DNA of 64,000 bases from Laspinema palackyanum D2c (GCF_025370875.1 NZ_JAMXFD010000009.1:62001-126000), one strand, 5' to 3'; counted from the first letter of the stretch, positions 16,551 to 25,880 are shown. Made by a program: numbers and translations. Notes: generated by a model from the letters alone, not told the origin.

Positions 16551-18371
16551 TTATAAACTCGCCTGCAACTTATCTAATAAGCCCTCGATATAATCTAAGG
16601 CACTGGCGATCGTCTGGGGATTTTCGATATCCACATCCACATACTTCCGCAACGCCTCCACCTGATTCATACTCCCACCGGCAGCCAACAACTTCAGATA
16701 CCCGGGAATAAAATCTTTACCTGTTTCGAGATACTTCTGATAACAGGCTAAACTCACAATGTTAGAAGCAGCGTACTGATAGCAATAAAAAGGCTTAAAG
16801 TAAATATGCCCAATCCGCGCCCAATCATACTGGTGTTCCGGTAATAATTCCACGGAATTTCCACAAAGATTGCGATACAATTCCATCCACTTTTCATTGA
16901 CGAACTTGGCATCAAAGCTGCCTTCTTTGGCGCGATCGTGAATCGCCAATTCCAAACGGCTAATCGTACTTTGCCGGAATAGCAAATTAAACTGGTCTTC
17001 TAACTGCCGAGTCAGCAACGACTTCATCAGCGCCTTATTGTCTGCCGAAGTTTTCAGCAGGTAATCCAGCAACAGCAGCTCATTAAAGGTCGAAGCAATC
17101 TCTGCTAAAACCAAAGGCGGATTGCTATTATAATAGGACTGAGCATCATCAATCCAAGCAAAATGCAACCCATGACCCATTTCATGAGCTAGGGTAAACA
17201 AAGAATTGTAATCGTCCGTGTAAGAGAGCAATAAATAACTATGTTTACCGTGAGAGTAGGCACAAAATGCCCCACCCCGTTTGCCCGGACGGACCTTGGC
17301 ATCAATCCAATTTTTCAGGAAAAACTCTTCTGCACGCCGCGCATAATTAACATCAAACTCTTGTAAGGCATTGAGTAAGGTTTCTACCCCGGTTTGATAT
17401 GTTAACGGGGGTAAGGGTTCCTCATCTTCAGTCGTCCAAGGTGCATAAAGGTCACAAATGCGGATTGTTTGACCGAGTGCCTTTCCTTTGAGTTGATAGT
17501 AGCGCTCAAACAGTTCAAACCGACTCGCTGTCCCGTCCATAATGGCACGAAAAACAGGTTCAGAAACCTCATCCGCCAACAATTGCTTATGCAAAGTAGA
17601 GGAATACTGGCGCATCTGACTTTCGATGCGATGATCCTGTGTGACGGTATTCAGAATGAACCCATAGAGGGAGTTGTGCTGTTTGAGGACATTTCGGACG
17701 GAGAGATAGGTATTGTACCGCACTTCCGGGGAGGGATGAAACAACAAGGCACTTAATTCGGCCTCATTACTTGCACTTTTGCCATCGGGGGTGGTTACGG
17801 GTTCATATTCTTGTTCTCCCAAATGCACCGATCGCAATTGGATAAACGCTTGCCGACCCGTGAGACTGTCTTGATTGCGCGTTTGTTCGATTTCTTCGGA
17901 CAGGGTGTGAGGACGAAACTCCGCAATGCGATGGAGATAATGGGTATAACTTGCTAGTTCCGCAGCAGTGAGTAATTGATTGAAATTCTCTTCAGAAATC
18001 TGCTGTAATTCTAGGTCAAAAAACAGCAATTGATTTTCAATTGCCGTTAGAGATTCCATCACCTGATCCAGCAGTTGCTTCGCTTCCGTATTGCGCGTAT
18101 CTGCGGAAAAAGTTAGAGAAGGATAGGCATAGACATAACCGGAGACTTGACCGATTTCTTCCAATTCTTGTAAACAATCGGCGATTTGTTCCGGGGTGAG
18201 TGCAGCAACATTGCCGCGATAAGTGCGACGAAACCCCGCAGCACGATGCTGAAGGACTTCTAAATCATGCTCAATCTGCGGGTCATCAAACCCTTGATAA
18301 AGGTCTGATAAGTCCCACTCCTGGGGATTTTCCAATTGAGCGATCGCCGGGGATTTAGGGGTTTGAACCAA
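16551..18371 (-). CDS. M3-family oligoendopeptidase F-type metallopeptidase
   Basis: This 606-residue zinc peptidase of family M3 cleaves short peptides in the cytoplasm. The zinc site is H396-E397-M-G-H400 in TLAHEMGHGLHF, with the third ligand glutamate at about 424 (VLAEIASTFNE). The rest shows the helical fold of PepF-type enzymes: an N-terminal ENPQEWDLSDLYQGFDDPQIEHDLE, and GKRGGAFCAYSHGKHSYLLLSY before the active site. There is no signal peptide. The start codon gives MVQTPKSPAIAQLENPQEWDLSDL; AGGAGTGTTAC lies just upstream. It stands alone, convergent with the PEP-CTERM gene. Confidence 0.92.
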   Translation of the reverse strand: MVQTPKSPAIAQLENPQEWDLSDLYQGFDDPQIEHDLEVLQHRAAGFRRTYRGNVAALTPEQIADCLQELEEIGQVSGYVYAYPSLTFSADTRNTEAKQLLDQVMESLTAIENQLLFFDLELQQISEENFNQLLTAAELASYTHYLHRIAEFRPHTLSEEIEQTRNQDSLTGRQAFIQLRSVHLGEQEYEPVTTPDGKSASNEAELSALLFHPSPEVRYNTYLSVRNVLKQHNSLYGFILNTVTQDHRIESQMRQYSSTLHKQLLADEVSEPVFRAIMDGTASRFELFERYYQLKGKALGQTIRICDLYAPWTTEDEEPLPPLTYQTGVETLLNALQEFDVNYARRAEEFFLKNWIDAKVRPGKRGGAFCAYSHGKHSYLLLSYTDDYNSLFTLAHEMGHGLHFAWIDDAQSYYNSNPPLVLAEIASTFNELLLLDYLLKTSADNKALMKSLLTRQLEDQFNLLFRQSTISRLELAIHDRAKEGSFDAKFVNEKWMELYRNLCGNSVELLPEHQYDWARIGHIYFKPFYCYQYAASNIVSLACYQKYLETGKDFIPGYLKLLAAGGSMNQVEALRKYVDVDIENPQTIASALDYIEGLLDKLQASL

Positions 18372-18586
18372 AGTAACACTCCTTTGTCACAGTTTGCTAC
18401 TTCTATTATGAGGGAAATTTTCCCCATTATCCACACCCAGTCCGAGTACGGCAATCCGAACGGACTCCCGGAGTCTATCAGGCGAGCAGATTCCGGTGCC
18501 GGTAAATTAATGTAAACTCTGGGAATTATCATGGACCTTTTTATCCTAAACTTAAACTTGAAACATGGCAATTAACCTCCAGGATT

Positions 18587-19417
18587 ATGCCGATTGACAA
18601 CTTATGTAAGTACCTAGTTACGAAATATCCACAACGCTTTGCTTCTTGGATATTGCGAAGAATCATTACCTCACCCGTGGAGGTGTTAAAAACCGAATTA
18701 ACCCTAGAACCCGTGCGGGCTGATTCGGTGATTTTTTTACGGACAGACGAGGAAATTCTGCATTTAGAATTTCAGGTCAAAGTCCCTACGGATAGACCGA
18801 TGCCTTTGCGGATGTTAAATTACTGGGTGCGGCTCTATTGGCAATATGGACTGCCAGTGAGATAGGTGATTATTTGGCTGCAACCCACCAGCAATCCAGC
18901 AGTTTTTGAGACAGAATTCCCGTTCCAATCAACCCGACATGGATATGAGGTTGTGCGGATATGGGAGGAATCTCCCGAACTGTTTTTACAAGACCCAGCA
19001 TTACTCCCCTTGGCGGTGTTATCCGCCACTCAAGAACCGAACCAACTCTTGGCTCAAGTTGCTCAGGAAGTGGCTAAAATAGAAGAAACTGAACTGCGCC
19101 AAGAAATCGCCGCTTGTACTCAGGTTCTAGCGGGTTTACGGTTTAGCAAAGATTTGATTGCTAACTTTTTTCGGGAGGAAATTATGCAGGAATCCGTGAT
19201 TTATCAAGACATTCTTCAAAAGGGACTGAATCAAGGGAAAAAGCAGGAGGCGATCGCCATGATTATGCGTCCGATTACCCGACGGTTTGGTTCCCTGGAC
19301 CCCGATATCCGAGACCGCATTGATGCACTGACAACGGCTCAATTGGAAGATTTGAATGAAGCCTTATTCGATTTGACAGAAGTCACGGATTTAGTGACTT
19401 GGTTGCAGTCTCATTAG
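18587..19417 (+). pseudogene. Rpn-family PD-(D/E)XK nuclease gene interrupted by an in-frame TAG
   Basis: The first part (92 codons, MPIDNLCKYLVTKYPQRFASWIL ... ILHLEFQVKVP) is the N-terminal nuclease core of the Rpn/PDDEXK transposase-like family. The EFQ motif is intact. A TAG at 18863-18865 stops it. The same frame then continues without a break: IIWLQPTSNPAVFETEF ... DUF4351-type tail RPITRRFGSLDPDIRDRIDALTTAQLEDL ... VTWLQSH. A CAG to TAG change would explain it (LPVR-Q-VIIWLQPT). Apart from this codon, the 276-residue protein looks intact, so the lesion is recent or read through. Separate translation of the second part from GTG 18866 is possible. Confidence 0.8.
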
Positions 19418-19444
19418 CAGTTTTCTAAAAAAAATGCTGGAAAG

Positions 19445-19469
19445 GACAAGGCAGTGCCTTGTCTTTTTT
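19445..19469. terminator. Intrinsic terminator between convergent genes
   Basis: GACAAGGC AGT GCCTTGTC is followed by TTTTTT, 27 bp after the rightward pseudogene; the leftward kinase gene ends at 19510. Confidence 0.8.
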
Positions 19470-19509
19470 GCTATCATATTTGCCAATTTATAATGTTAAT
19501 AAATCGGCT

Positions 19510-21228
19510 TTAAGGAGCGATTAAATGCTGCTCAGAACGGCGATATTGAGCTTTGAGACGCGATCGCTTGATGGGAAGCCAGACCATGACTCCAATCACG
19601 GGAATGCCGGTGATCGCCGCAGCAGCGATGAGCAATGGGGTCCAGAATCCTAATTGTAAAGCAATGCCACAACTGATGCCAGAGGCAGCAGTTAGTAGGG
19701 AGAGAGCAGTGGCGATTTGTAGTCCAAATTCCTTGGTAATCCCCGAGGCGGCTAAGATTAAGGCAACCCCGGTAACTGCTGTAGCGGCTAAGCTGCCAGC
19801 GGTGGCCCAGGACCCGATTAGACTGGCACCGGCAGCCATTCCTAGGGTAAATCCGGCGAGCGCTGCCATCAGGGTTGTAGCTACGGCAGTGAGCATGAAT
19901 TTTACTACAAATCCCTGCTTTCCCGTCAGTTTAGCAAGCCCCGCCCAAGCTAGAAATCCACTCAGGGCGATCGCAATCGGGGTGGCGATCGAATGAAGCG
20001 CTAACATTCCTCCGGCACCAGCGGCTAAAAATAACAATCCTAATGAACTGTAGGGTAATTTGTGAGTTGAAATCGGCATGGGAGCAGTGGTGATTTCTAG
20101 GGAAATTCTAATCGGATTGGGTATGCCATTATGTTCTAATAAAACTTCTCTTTGATAGGTCTCATTAGCGCGTAATTGACAGGTATCAATAATAACTTGA
20201 GCATCCAAACGATTCTTCTTAAAATGAGCAGGAGAAAAGGAAATCCAAGCATGAGCATCGGGACGATGAGGCGGGTCCTGGGGATGGGGGGCAACCTGCC
20301 ATTTTCCTCGGAGTCGGGTGTCGGGAACCGGGTTTTTAATCGAGAGGATTTGGGTGATTTGTTCTCCGAGGGTTGAGGCGGTTGCTGTAATGTGAGTTTT
20401 GCTCAGATGGACTTCCGGTGTGCGGACGACATAAATCGGCTCCAATGCGGCCAAGGCCGTTGCTGCATCGGGGAAGCGACTGCTCGGATTGGGTTCGACC
20501 ATTGTTTCCAACCATTCAATCCAGCGCAAGCTCACTTTAGGAGTGAGATGGTTGAATTGGATGCGATAATCATCATCGACCAACTCGGCGATCGCAACCG
20601 ATCGAGTTCCCGTCAGTAAACAAATCAAAGTCGCACCCAATCCGTACAGGTCAGACGCAGCAGACAGTTGACGGTTCAGCAGTTGTTCAGGGGGCATAAA
20701 TCCCATTGTCCCTTTAACCATACTGCTCATTGCCACATCGTCGGAACCGAGTTTAGCAAAGCCAAAATCAACGAGATATAACGTGAGGCGATCGCTGACT
20801 AGGATATTTTCCGGTTTAATATCCCGATGAATCACCAACGGGGTCCGATTTTGTAGATAAACTAAGATGTTTAAAGCCGCGATCGCCAGTACCTTGACCT
20901 CATCCGCCTCAAAACTGCGCGGCACCGCCAGGGATTGAGCATTTTTATACTCCTGGACCATACAAAACCCATCGGCAGTCTCAAACGAATCCAAATATTT
21001 AGGAATCCCGGGGTGATTTAACTGTTGCAACACCTCAATTTCCCGTTCCACCGCCCGATAAGCGGACCAGTCGGAACCACTGGTGGCAAATTGAAATTGT
21101 TTAATTGCTACCGATTCTTGTCGCTGCTGATTCAGCGCCAAATAAGTCACCCGACCCCCGGCACGATTATGGCCGAGCTCTCGGATAATTTTATAGCCGT
21201 TCGCGCTAAAGTCGGGAAAATCATTCAT
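19510..21228 (-). CDS. Serine/threonine protein kinase with C-terminal membrane domain
   Basis: This 572-residue protein has a Hanks-type kinase domain in residues 10-270: glycine-rich region near 20, lysine K43 in VAIKQF, catalytic HRD at 134-136 in IHRDIKPENILV, DFG at 154-156, and GTMGFMPPEQ as activation-segment end. A soluble region follows to about 390. About six hydrophobic segments then run to near residue 555, ending in a basic tail. The kinase therefore sits in the cytoplasm, tethered to a membrane. Substrates are unknown. Glycine loop residues (GHNRAGGRV) are slightly unusual but compatible with activity. Confidence 0.88.
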   Translation of the reverse strand: MNDFPDFSANGYKIIRELGHNRAGGRVTYLALNQQRQESVAIKQFQFATSGSDWSAYRAVEREIEVLQQLNHPGIPKYLDSFETADGFCMVQEYKNAQSLAVPRSFEADEVKVLAIAALNILVYLQNRTPLVIHRDIKPENILVSDRLTLYLVDFGFAKLGSDDVAMSSMVKGTMGFMPPEQLLNRQLSAASDLYGLGATLICLLTGTRSVAIAELVDDDYRIQFNHLTPKVSLRWIEWLETMVEPNPSSRFPDAATALAALEPIYVVRTPEVHLSKTHITATASTLGEQITQILSIKNPVPDTRLRGKWQVAPHPQDPPHRPDAHAWISFSPAHFKKNRLDAQVIIDTCQLRANETYQREVLLEHNGIPNPIRISLEITTAPMPISTHKLPYSSLGLLFLAAGAGGMLALHSIATPIAIALSGFLAWAGLAKLTGKQGFVVKFMLTAVATTLMAALAGFTLGMAAGASLIGSWATAGSLAATAVTGVALILAASGITKEFGLQIATALSLLTAASGISCGIALQLGFWTPLLIAAAAITGIPVIGVMVWLPIKRSRLKAQYRRSEQHLIAP

Positions 21229-21287
21229 GGTGGAAAATCGCTAGGGGCTGTTTTTATTGTAGGAGATGGGGAAGATTGTTTGTACTT

Positions 21288-21457
21288 GTTTGTAGTAACG
21301 ACTTCAGTCGTTGCTCGCGTGTCATGGCATCCGCCATGATACGCGCTATGAGCGGATTAAGTGCCTGGGAAGGAACTGGAGGGTCCGCAGATAGATGGGT
21401 GCGTTACTTGGCATCCGCCAAGTAACGCGGATAACGACTGAAGTCGTTACTACAAAC
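21288..21457. repeat. MITE-like element with family B terminal repeats
   Basis: The left end GTTTGTAGTAACGACTTCAG (then TCGTT) is exactly inverted at the right end (21433-21457). Inside are two further hairpins built on CATGGCATCCGCCATG and TTACTTGGCATCCGCCAAGTAA. There is no ORF. It fills the gap between the kinase and the pseudouridine synthase. Confidence 0.75.
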
Positions 21458-21473
21458 ATGAATCCCAATCTCC

Positions 21474-22073
21474 CTACGATCGCAACTGTTTCAAGACAGA
21501 TTTCACCTCCTCGCGAGTCAAATCTCGCCATTGTCCCGGTGGTAACCCCGCTAGGGAGAGGTTGCCGATGCCCGATCGCACCAGGCGCAGGGTGGGAAAC
21601 CCAACCGCAGCAGTCATGCGTCGGACTTGGCGGTTTTTCCCTTCTGTGAGGGTGATTTCTAACCAGGCGGTGGGGACGGTTTTGCGAAAGCGCACTGGGG
21701 GATCGCGAGGAGGGAGTTCGGGTTCCGTGGGTAAGAGTTGCACCGTTGCGGGTCGGGTGCGATAATCCTGAATCTGGACGCCGTTGCGGAGAAGGTCGAG
21801 GGCCGGTTCGTCGGGGATGCGTTCAACCTGTACCCAATAGGTCCGGGGATGGGCATATTTAGGAGAGGAGAGGCGATGTTGGATGGCCCCATGATTCGTT
21901 AACAGCAACAGTCCCTCACTGTCTAAATCTAGGCGACCGACGGCATAAATGTCGGGGATATCAATGTAATCTTTTAAGGTAGGGCGTTGAATGCCTGCAT
22001 TCTTGCCGTCGCGATCGCTAAATTGGCACAGAACATTATAGGGTTTGTGGAACAAAATATAGTGATAAGACAC
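21474..22073 (-). CDS. rRNA pseudouridine synthase, RsuA/RluE type
   Basis: This 199-residue enzyme isomerises uridine to pseudouridine in rRNA. The catalytic aspartate lies in [16 protein letters not shown]. Further family segments are KTYWVQV-like [41 protein letters not shown] and [10 protein letters not shown]. It lacks the N-terminal S4 domain of RsuA/RluB. Together with its length, this fits RluE-like enzymes (23S rRNA U2457 in E. coli); the exact site here is inference. It begins [18 protein letters not shown], a typical start. Confidence 0.88.
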   Translation of the reverse strand: MSYHYILFHKPYNVLCQFSDRDGKNAGIQRPTLKDYIDIPDIYAVGRLDLDSEGLLLLTNHGAIQHRLSSPKYAHPRTYWVQVERIPDEPALDLLRNGVQIQDYRTRPATVQLLPTEPELPPRDPPVRFRKTVPTAWLEITLTEGKNRQVRRMTAAVGFPTLRLVRSGIGNLSLAGLPPGQWRDLTREEVKSVLKQLRS

Positions 22074-22150
22074 AGTTCAATTCATTGATAAAACATAACA
22101 TTCGGTTATAAGTGAGGAGTTTACCTCAAAAAGACGGTGCGCCCTTGGTC

Positions 22151-22180
22151 ATCGGAGGAACAAGCGCTTGTTCCTCCGAT
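22151..22180. repeat. 30-bp perfect palindrome between convergent-tailed genes
   Basis: ATCGGAGGAACAAGC is followed directly by its exact reverse complement. It lies 14 bp after the end of the leftward hydrolase gene and upstream of the pseudouridine synthase gene. It could act as a terminator or a transcript-end stabiliser for the hydrolase, or be an unrelated repeat copy. No T-run follows on the minus strand. Confidence 0.7.
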
Positions 22181-22193
22181 GAATCAGAAAATA

Positions 22194-23099
22194 TTAGGCG
22201 TTGGAGTTCCCTGACGCACTGGTTTCTAACCAGTCTAAAATCAAGGGATTCACCACCTCTGGACGTTCATCATGGGGACAGTGTCCGGTATTGGGAATGG
22301 ACTTAAAGGTAATGGTCCGGTCTGGGTGAGATTGTTGGAAAATCCGACTTCCGGCGATCGGTGTCCAAGGGTCATCTTCCCCCCACAACACCAATAACGG
22401 ATGGGTAACATGGGGTAAAATTTCCGAGGGAGGTCTTCCCGGAGGTGCGGTCAAAATGGAAGCAAACACTTTTTGCGCGCCCACATCACAGGACGGTTCG
22501 TAGAGCAAATCGACCAACTCATCGGTAATCGCCTCCCGGTTGCGATACACTTGGCGTAAGGTATTGCGAATCCGGTGTTTTTGGCGAATTCGGTTAAATA
22601 GGAAGGTGCCCACCGTGGGAGAACTCACTAATTTGCTAAACGTACCCATCACCAACCGCAAGGGTGGATTGAGTTCTTCTGGGCGATGATTTAACCCCCC
22701 GGCACAATTGATTAAAACACCCCCTGCTGACTTTTCGGGGTGATTGGCAACCAGCATCAGACTCAGCAATGCACCAATGGAATTGCCTATAAATACCGTC
22801 GGTTCCTGGATATGTTCTGTCCAGAAATCCGTAATCAGTTCTTCCCACAATTCCAGGGTGTAATTCAGGGGGGCTTTATCCGAACCGCCAAACCCCAGCA
22901 AATCTAAGGCAAACACGCGATATCCCCCTTCGGCAAGGGCGGGAAGGTTCTTGCGCCAATGGCCGATGGAGGCCCCAAATCCATGAATCAGGAGGAGGGG
23001 ACGACCGACCCCTTGGACGGCATACTGAACTTTATGGCCGTTCCAAATCCAGGTTTCCTTGGCGATCGCAGTCGGTAGTCTAAGCTGTTGTGTGGTCAC
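22194..23099 (-). CDS. Alpha/beta-fold hydrolase
   Basis: This protein of about 301 residues has the oxyanion HGFGASIGHW, the nucleophile elbow GNSIGA (serine), the acid in LVLWGEDDPWTP and the histidine in PNTGHCPHDERPE. The family is well conserved in cyanobacteria and plants (LDLLGFGGSDK, NCAGGLNHRPEEL), sometimes annotated as pheophytinase-like, but its substrate is unknown. The frame is open to 23390, which would overlap the divergent panE gene by 120 bp. I prefer GTG 23099 (VTTQQLRLPTAIAKETWIWNGHKVQY), because relatives begin there. A longer start at ATG 23261 cannot be excluded. Confidence 0.8.
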   Translation of the reverse strand: MTTQQLRLPTAIAKETWIWNGHKVQYAVQGVGRPLLLIHGFGASIGHWRKNLPALAEGGYRVFALDLLGFGGSDKAPLNYTLELWEELITDFWTEHIQEPTVFIGNSIGALLSLMLVANHPEKSAGGVLINCAGGLNHRPEELNPPLRLVMGTFSKLVSSPTVGTFLFNRIRQKHRIRNTLRQVYRNREAITDELVDLLYEPSCDVGAQKVFASILTAPPGRPPSEILPHVTHPLLVLWGEDDPWTPIAGSRIFQQSHPDRTITFKSIPNTGHCPHDERPEVVNPLILDWLETSASGNSNA

Positions 23100-23267
23100 G
23101 GTCTCTATTATTAAGTTTAGTAAACTCTCCTTATCATAATCTAGGAGGTGGGTACTTGGGGGGACCCGAAACCGGGTTTCTGACCCAGATGCGGTGATAA
23201 CCGAGTATGTTGTTGATGCCACTTCCCCGTAAAATGGATAGAGTAGCAAGTTGAAAGTCATGGGAGA

Positions 23268-24248
23268 ATGGGTACAGCGTTGCAGTCTCCGAGGAATCGG
23301 AGTTATGCCATTATTGGCACCGGGGCGATTGGCGGATTTTATGGCGCAAAACTCCAGCAAGCGGGGTTTGAGGTGCATTTTTTGCTGCATAGCGATTATC
23401 AGTTTGTGCAGCAGCGCGGATTAAGGGTGGATTCGGTTTGGGGTGACTTTACCCTCGACTCCCTGAATGTTTATAACGAGGTCCACCAAATGCCGCCTTG
23501 TGATGTGGTCATTGTTGCTCTAAAAACCACCCGCAATTCTTTACTAACCACTCTGTTGCCGCCAGTTTTGAAAGAATCCGGGGCGGTATTAATGTTACAA
23601 AATGGTCTGGGTAACGAAGAGGCGATCGCCCCGATTGTTGCTCCTGCTCATATCCTGGGCGGATTATGCTTTATTTGCTCTAATAAAGTCGGAAAAGGTC
23701 ATATTCACCACCTAGATTATGGCGCGATTACCCTCGGGGAATATGCACCGGATTATCAACCCTTGGGAATTACCCCTACTCTCCAAGACATTGCCACAGA
23801 TTTTGAAACTGCCGGAATTCCCACTCAATTTGCCGAAGATTTACTCCTCGCCCGGTGGAAAAAATTGATTTGGAATATTCCTTATAATGGCTTGTCAGTG
23901 GTGCTGAATGCCCGCACAGATGAAATCATGGGGAATGAATACACGCGCCTTTTATCTGAACAGTTAATGCGCGAAGTCGCAGCGATTGCCGCTGCCTATA
24001 ATCGGAAAATTCCCGAAAGTTTTATTCAAAAAATGCTGGATCATACGGCCCAAATGAAACCCTATATTACCAGCATGAAATTGGATTATGAACACCGCCG
24101 ACCCCTAGAAGTAGAATCCATTGTTGGTAATCCTCTGCAAGCGGCGATCGCCAAACAAATCCCCGTCCCCAAAATAGCCATGCTTTACGCCCAATTAAAC
24201 TTCATAAACACTCAAATCCAAACCAAACCCCCTCTCCCCCGTTCGTAG
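23268..24248 (+). CDS. panE: 2-dehydropantoate 2-reductase
   Basis: PanE reduces ketopantoate to pantoate with NADPH in the pantothenate/CoA pathway. The 326-residue protein has the Rossmann motif IIGTGAIGGFYGAKLQQAGFEV, the catalytic lysine region LLLARWKKLIWNIPYNGLSVV, and a C-terminal MKPYITSMKLDYEHRRPLEVESIVGNPL with the substrate-binding glutamate and serine. Its last codons and the stop TAG (24246-24248) lie inside the first unit of a tandem repeat, so the tail PLPRS is repeat-encoded. The start lies 168 bp from the divergent hydrolase start. Confidence 0.88.
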   Translation: MGTALQSPRNRSYAIIGTGAIGGFYGAKLQQAGFEVHFLLHSDYQFVQQRGLRVDSVWGDFTLDSLNVYNEVHQMPPCDVVIVALKTTRNSLLTTLLPPVLKESGAVLMLQNGLGNEEAIAPIVAPAHILGGLCFICSNKVGKGHIHHLDYGAITLGEYAPDYQPLGITPTLQDIATDFETAGIPTQFAEDLLLARWKKLIWNIPYNGLSVVLNARTDEIMGNEYTRLLSEQLMREVAAIAAAYNRKIPESFIQKMLDHTAQMKPYITSMKLDYEHRRPLEVESIVGNPLQAAIAKQIPVPKIAMLYAQLNFINTQIQTKPPLPRS

Positions 24249-24420
24249 TAACGCCTTCAGGCGTTATCATTTCCCCCTTCGTAGTAACGACTTCAGTCGT
24301 TATCTTTCCCCCGTTCGTAGTAACGCCTTCAGTCGTTATCTTTCCCCCGTTCGTAGTAACGACTTCAGTCGTTATCTTTCCCCCGTTCGTAGTAACGACT
24401 TCAGTCGTTATCTTTCCCCC
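24239..24420. repeat. Tandem array of five family B palindromic repeats
   Basis: Units of 36 bp (35 for one) read CGTTCGTAGTAACGACTTCA, then GTCGTTATCTTTCCCC. Each core is the palindrome AACGACTTCAGTCGTT or its variant AACGCCTTCAGGCGTT; unit 3 has one uncompensated half (GCCTTCAGTC). The intervening bases are the same in every unit, so it is not CRISPR. It occupies all of the space between panE and the next gene. Confidence 0.9.
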
Positions 24421-24438
24421 AACCGACCCCGCACAATT

Positions 24439-25212
24439 ATGGATGAACGCTTAATCAAACCCGGACTCCCTCAACCCCCCACATTCGATCGCCTCAGCGA
24501 TGAAAGATTATATCGCAAACAACGCTTGGCAGCCGCATTTCGCCTATTCGCTCACTTTGGATTTGATGAAGGCGTAGCGGGTCATATTACAGTCCGGGAC
24601 CCGGAATTTCCTCACCAATTCTGGGTCAATCCCTTTGGAATGTATTTTGGTCAGATTCGCGTCTCGGACCTGGTATTAGTCAACCATCAAGGAGAAATTA
24701 AGCAAGGCGATCGCCCGATTAATGCCGCTGGATTTGCCATTCATTCCCAAATCCATCAAGCACGTCCCGATGTGATTGCGGCAGTACACGCTCATTCCCT
24801 CTATGGCAAAACCTGGTCCACCCTGGGACGACTTCTTGACCCTCTCACTCAAGATGCCTGTGCTTTTTATGGGGATCATGCCTTATTTGATGACTATACA
24901 GGCGTGGTGTTAGAGATGAGTGAGGGCGAACGATTAGCGCGGACCTTGGGAAATGCCAAGGCGATTATCCTTCGCAATCATGGATTACTCACCGTGGGTC
25001 ATTCCGTGGATGAGGCAATCTGGTGGTTTATCACAATGGATCGGTCCTGTCAAAGTCAACTGATGGCAGAGGCAGCAGGAACACCCATCGCTATTGCGCC
25101 AGAAATTGCCCAATTGACTTATACTCAGGTGGGAAGTCATTACATGGGGTGGTTTAGCTTTCAGTCGCTTTATGAGATGATCGTTTGTCAGCAGCCGGAT
25201 TTATTGGAATGA
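24439..25212 (+). CDS. Class II aldolase/adducin-family protein
   Basis: This 257-residue protein of the class II aldolase/adducin head fold has metal-binding histidines in VIAAVHAHSLYGKTWS and AIILRNHGLLTVGHSVDEA. The substrate region is HFGFDEGVAGHITVRDPEFPHQFWVNPFGMYFGQI. Such zinc enzymes include fuculose-phosphate aldolases and decarboxylases, but many members are uncharacterised, so the substrate is left open. It starts 18 bp after a repeat array and is probably transcribed with or just after panE; no functional link is known. Confidence 0.82.
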   Translation: MDERLIKPGLPQPPTFDRLSDERLYRKQRLAAAFRLFAHFGFDEGVAGHITVRDPEFPHQFWVNPFGMYFGQIRVSDLVLVNHQGEIKQGDRPINAAGFAIHSQIHQARPDVIAAVHAHSLYGKTWSTLGRLLDPLTQDACAFYGDHALFDDYTGVVLEMSEGERLARTLGNAKAIILRNHGLLTVGHSVDEAIWWFITMDRSCQSQLMAEAAGTPIAIAPEIAQLTYTQVGSHYMGWFSFQSLYEMIVCQQPDLLE

Positions 25213-25513
25213 AGGAGGCGATCACGTAAAAAATCTCACTTAATTTTCCCCCAGAAAAGTGAGAAAGTTTCAGGCTAAACCTGATGGCAATTCATCAACA
25301 TCACCGATGAATTGCTATCGGACTGGGAAATCTGTAATTTAATCAAAAATTAACCCAGTTTATGAGGGAAAGAATAGCAGGGCAGGAAATTTTAGAATAT
25401 TTCTTATTCAGGGAGAAAGAGTATAGTTTTTAAGGTTTCATCCTTTTGATAGAGAGAACAATAGGAGGGATTGTAGTAAAAAGGAACTCTGAATCTCAAC
25501 CCCAAAATTAGCT
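25213..25513. other. Gap with two hairpins
   Basis: Hairpins are TCTCACTT...AAGTGAGA at about 25235-25263, which could terminate the aldolase-like gene, and GCAATTCATC...GATGAATTGC at about 25284-25314. No ORF is supported. The following gene's leader is AT-rich. Confidence 0.45.
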
Positions 25514-25807
25514 ATGCAACTAACCCGCGTTGATGGGATCGCCCGAGGACTAGCTTTAGAGGCGATCGCTTCCTATAAAATCCACCTTTCTCCCAGAAAA
25601 GGTTTTGCCTGCGCTCATCGGATGTTACATCAAGACGAGTCTTGCTCGGATTATATTTACCGGATGTTTAGTAGTGAGAATTTTCTGGCTGCCGTTGCCC
25701 ACTCTGGGGAACGGTTCCGCGCTTGTGCTAACGCGCACCAAGCGTTAAAAGGAACCTCGAAATCTAGTTTCGGCTGTATTGTGCTTCCCTGCTGTCTCCC
25801 GTTATAA
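25514..25807 (+). CDS. YidD-like membrane protein insertion efficiency factor family
   Basis: This 97-residue protein contains AIASYKIHLSPRKGFACAHRMLHQDESCSDYIYRMF, which follows the YidD pattern (YqxxISPxxGxxCxxxPTCSxY). The PTC is replaced by a CAHRxLHxxxSCS variant common in cyanobacterial homologues. Canonical YidD assists YidC-dependent insertion at the inner membrane, but this subgroup is untested. The C-terminus contains another cysteine pair (FGCIVLPCCLPL). It is not near rnpA or yidC here. The ATG is the first in the frame. Confidence 0.65.
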   Translation: MQLTRVDGIARGLALEAIASYKIHLSPRKGFACAHRMLHQDESCSDYIYRMFSSENFLAAVAHSGERFRACANAHQALKGTSKSSFGCIVLPCCLPL

Positions 25808-25880
25808 CAACTGAAAGTGTCAATCAGCAGGCGTCATCCGGGTAGAGGCGGGTTTTTTCCCTCTCTACCCTCGTTTGCAG

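Noticed and set aside
24239-24420. CRISPR array
   Set aside because: Repeat and intervening bases are alike in every unit, spacers are not unique, and no cas genes are in the window.
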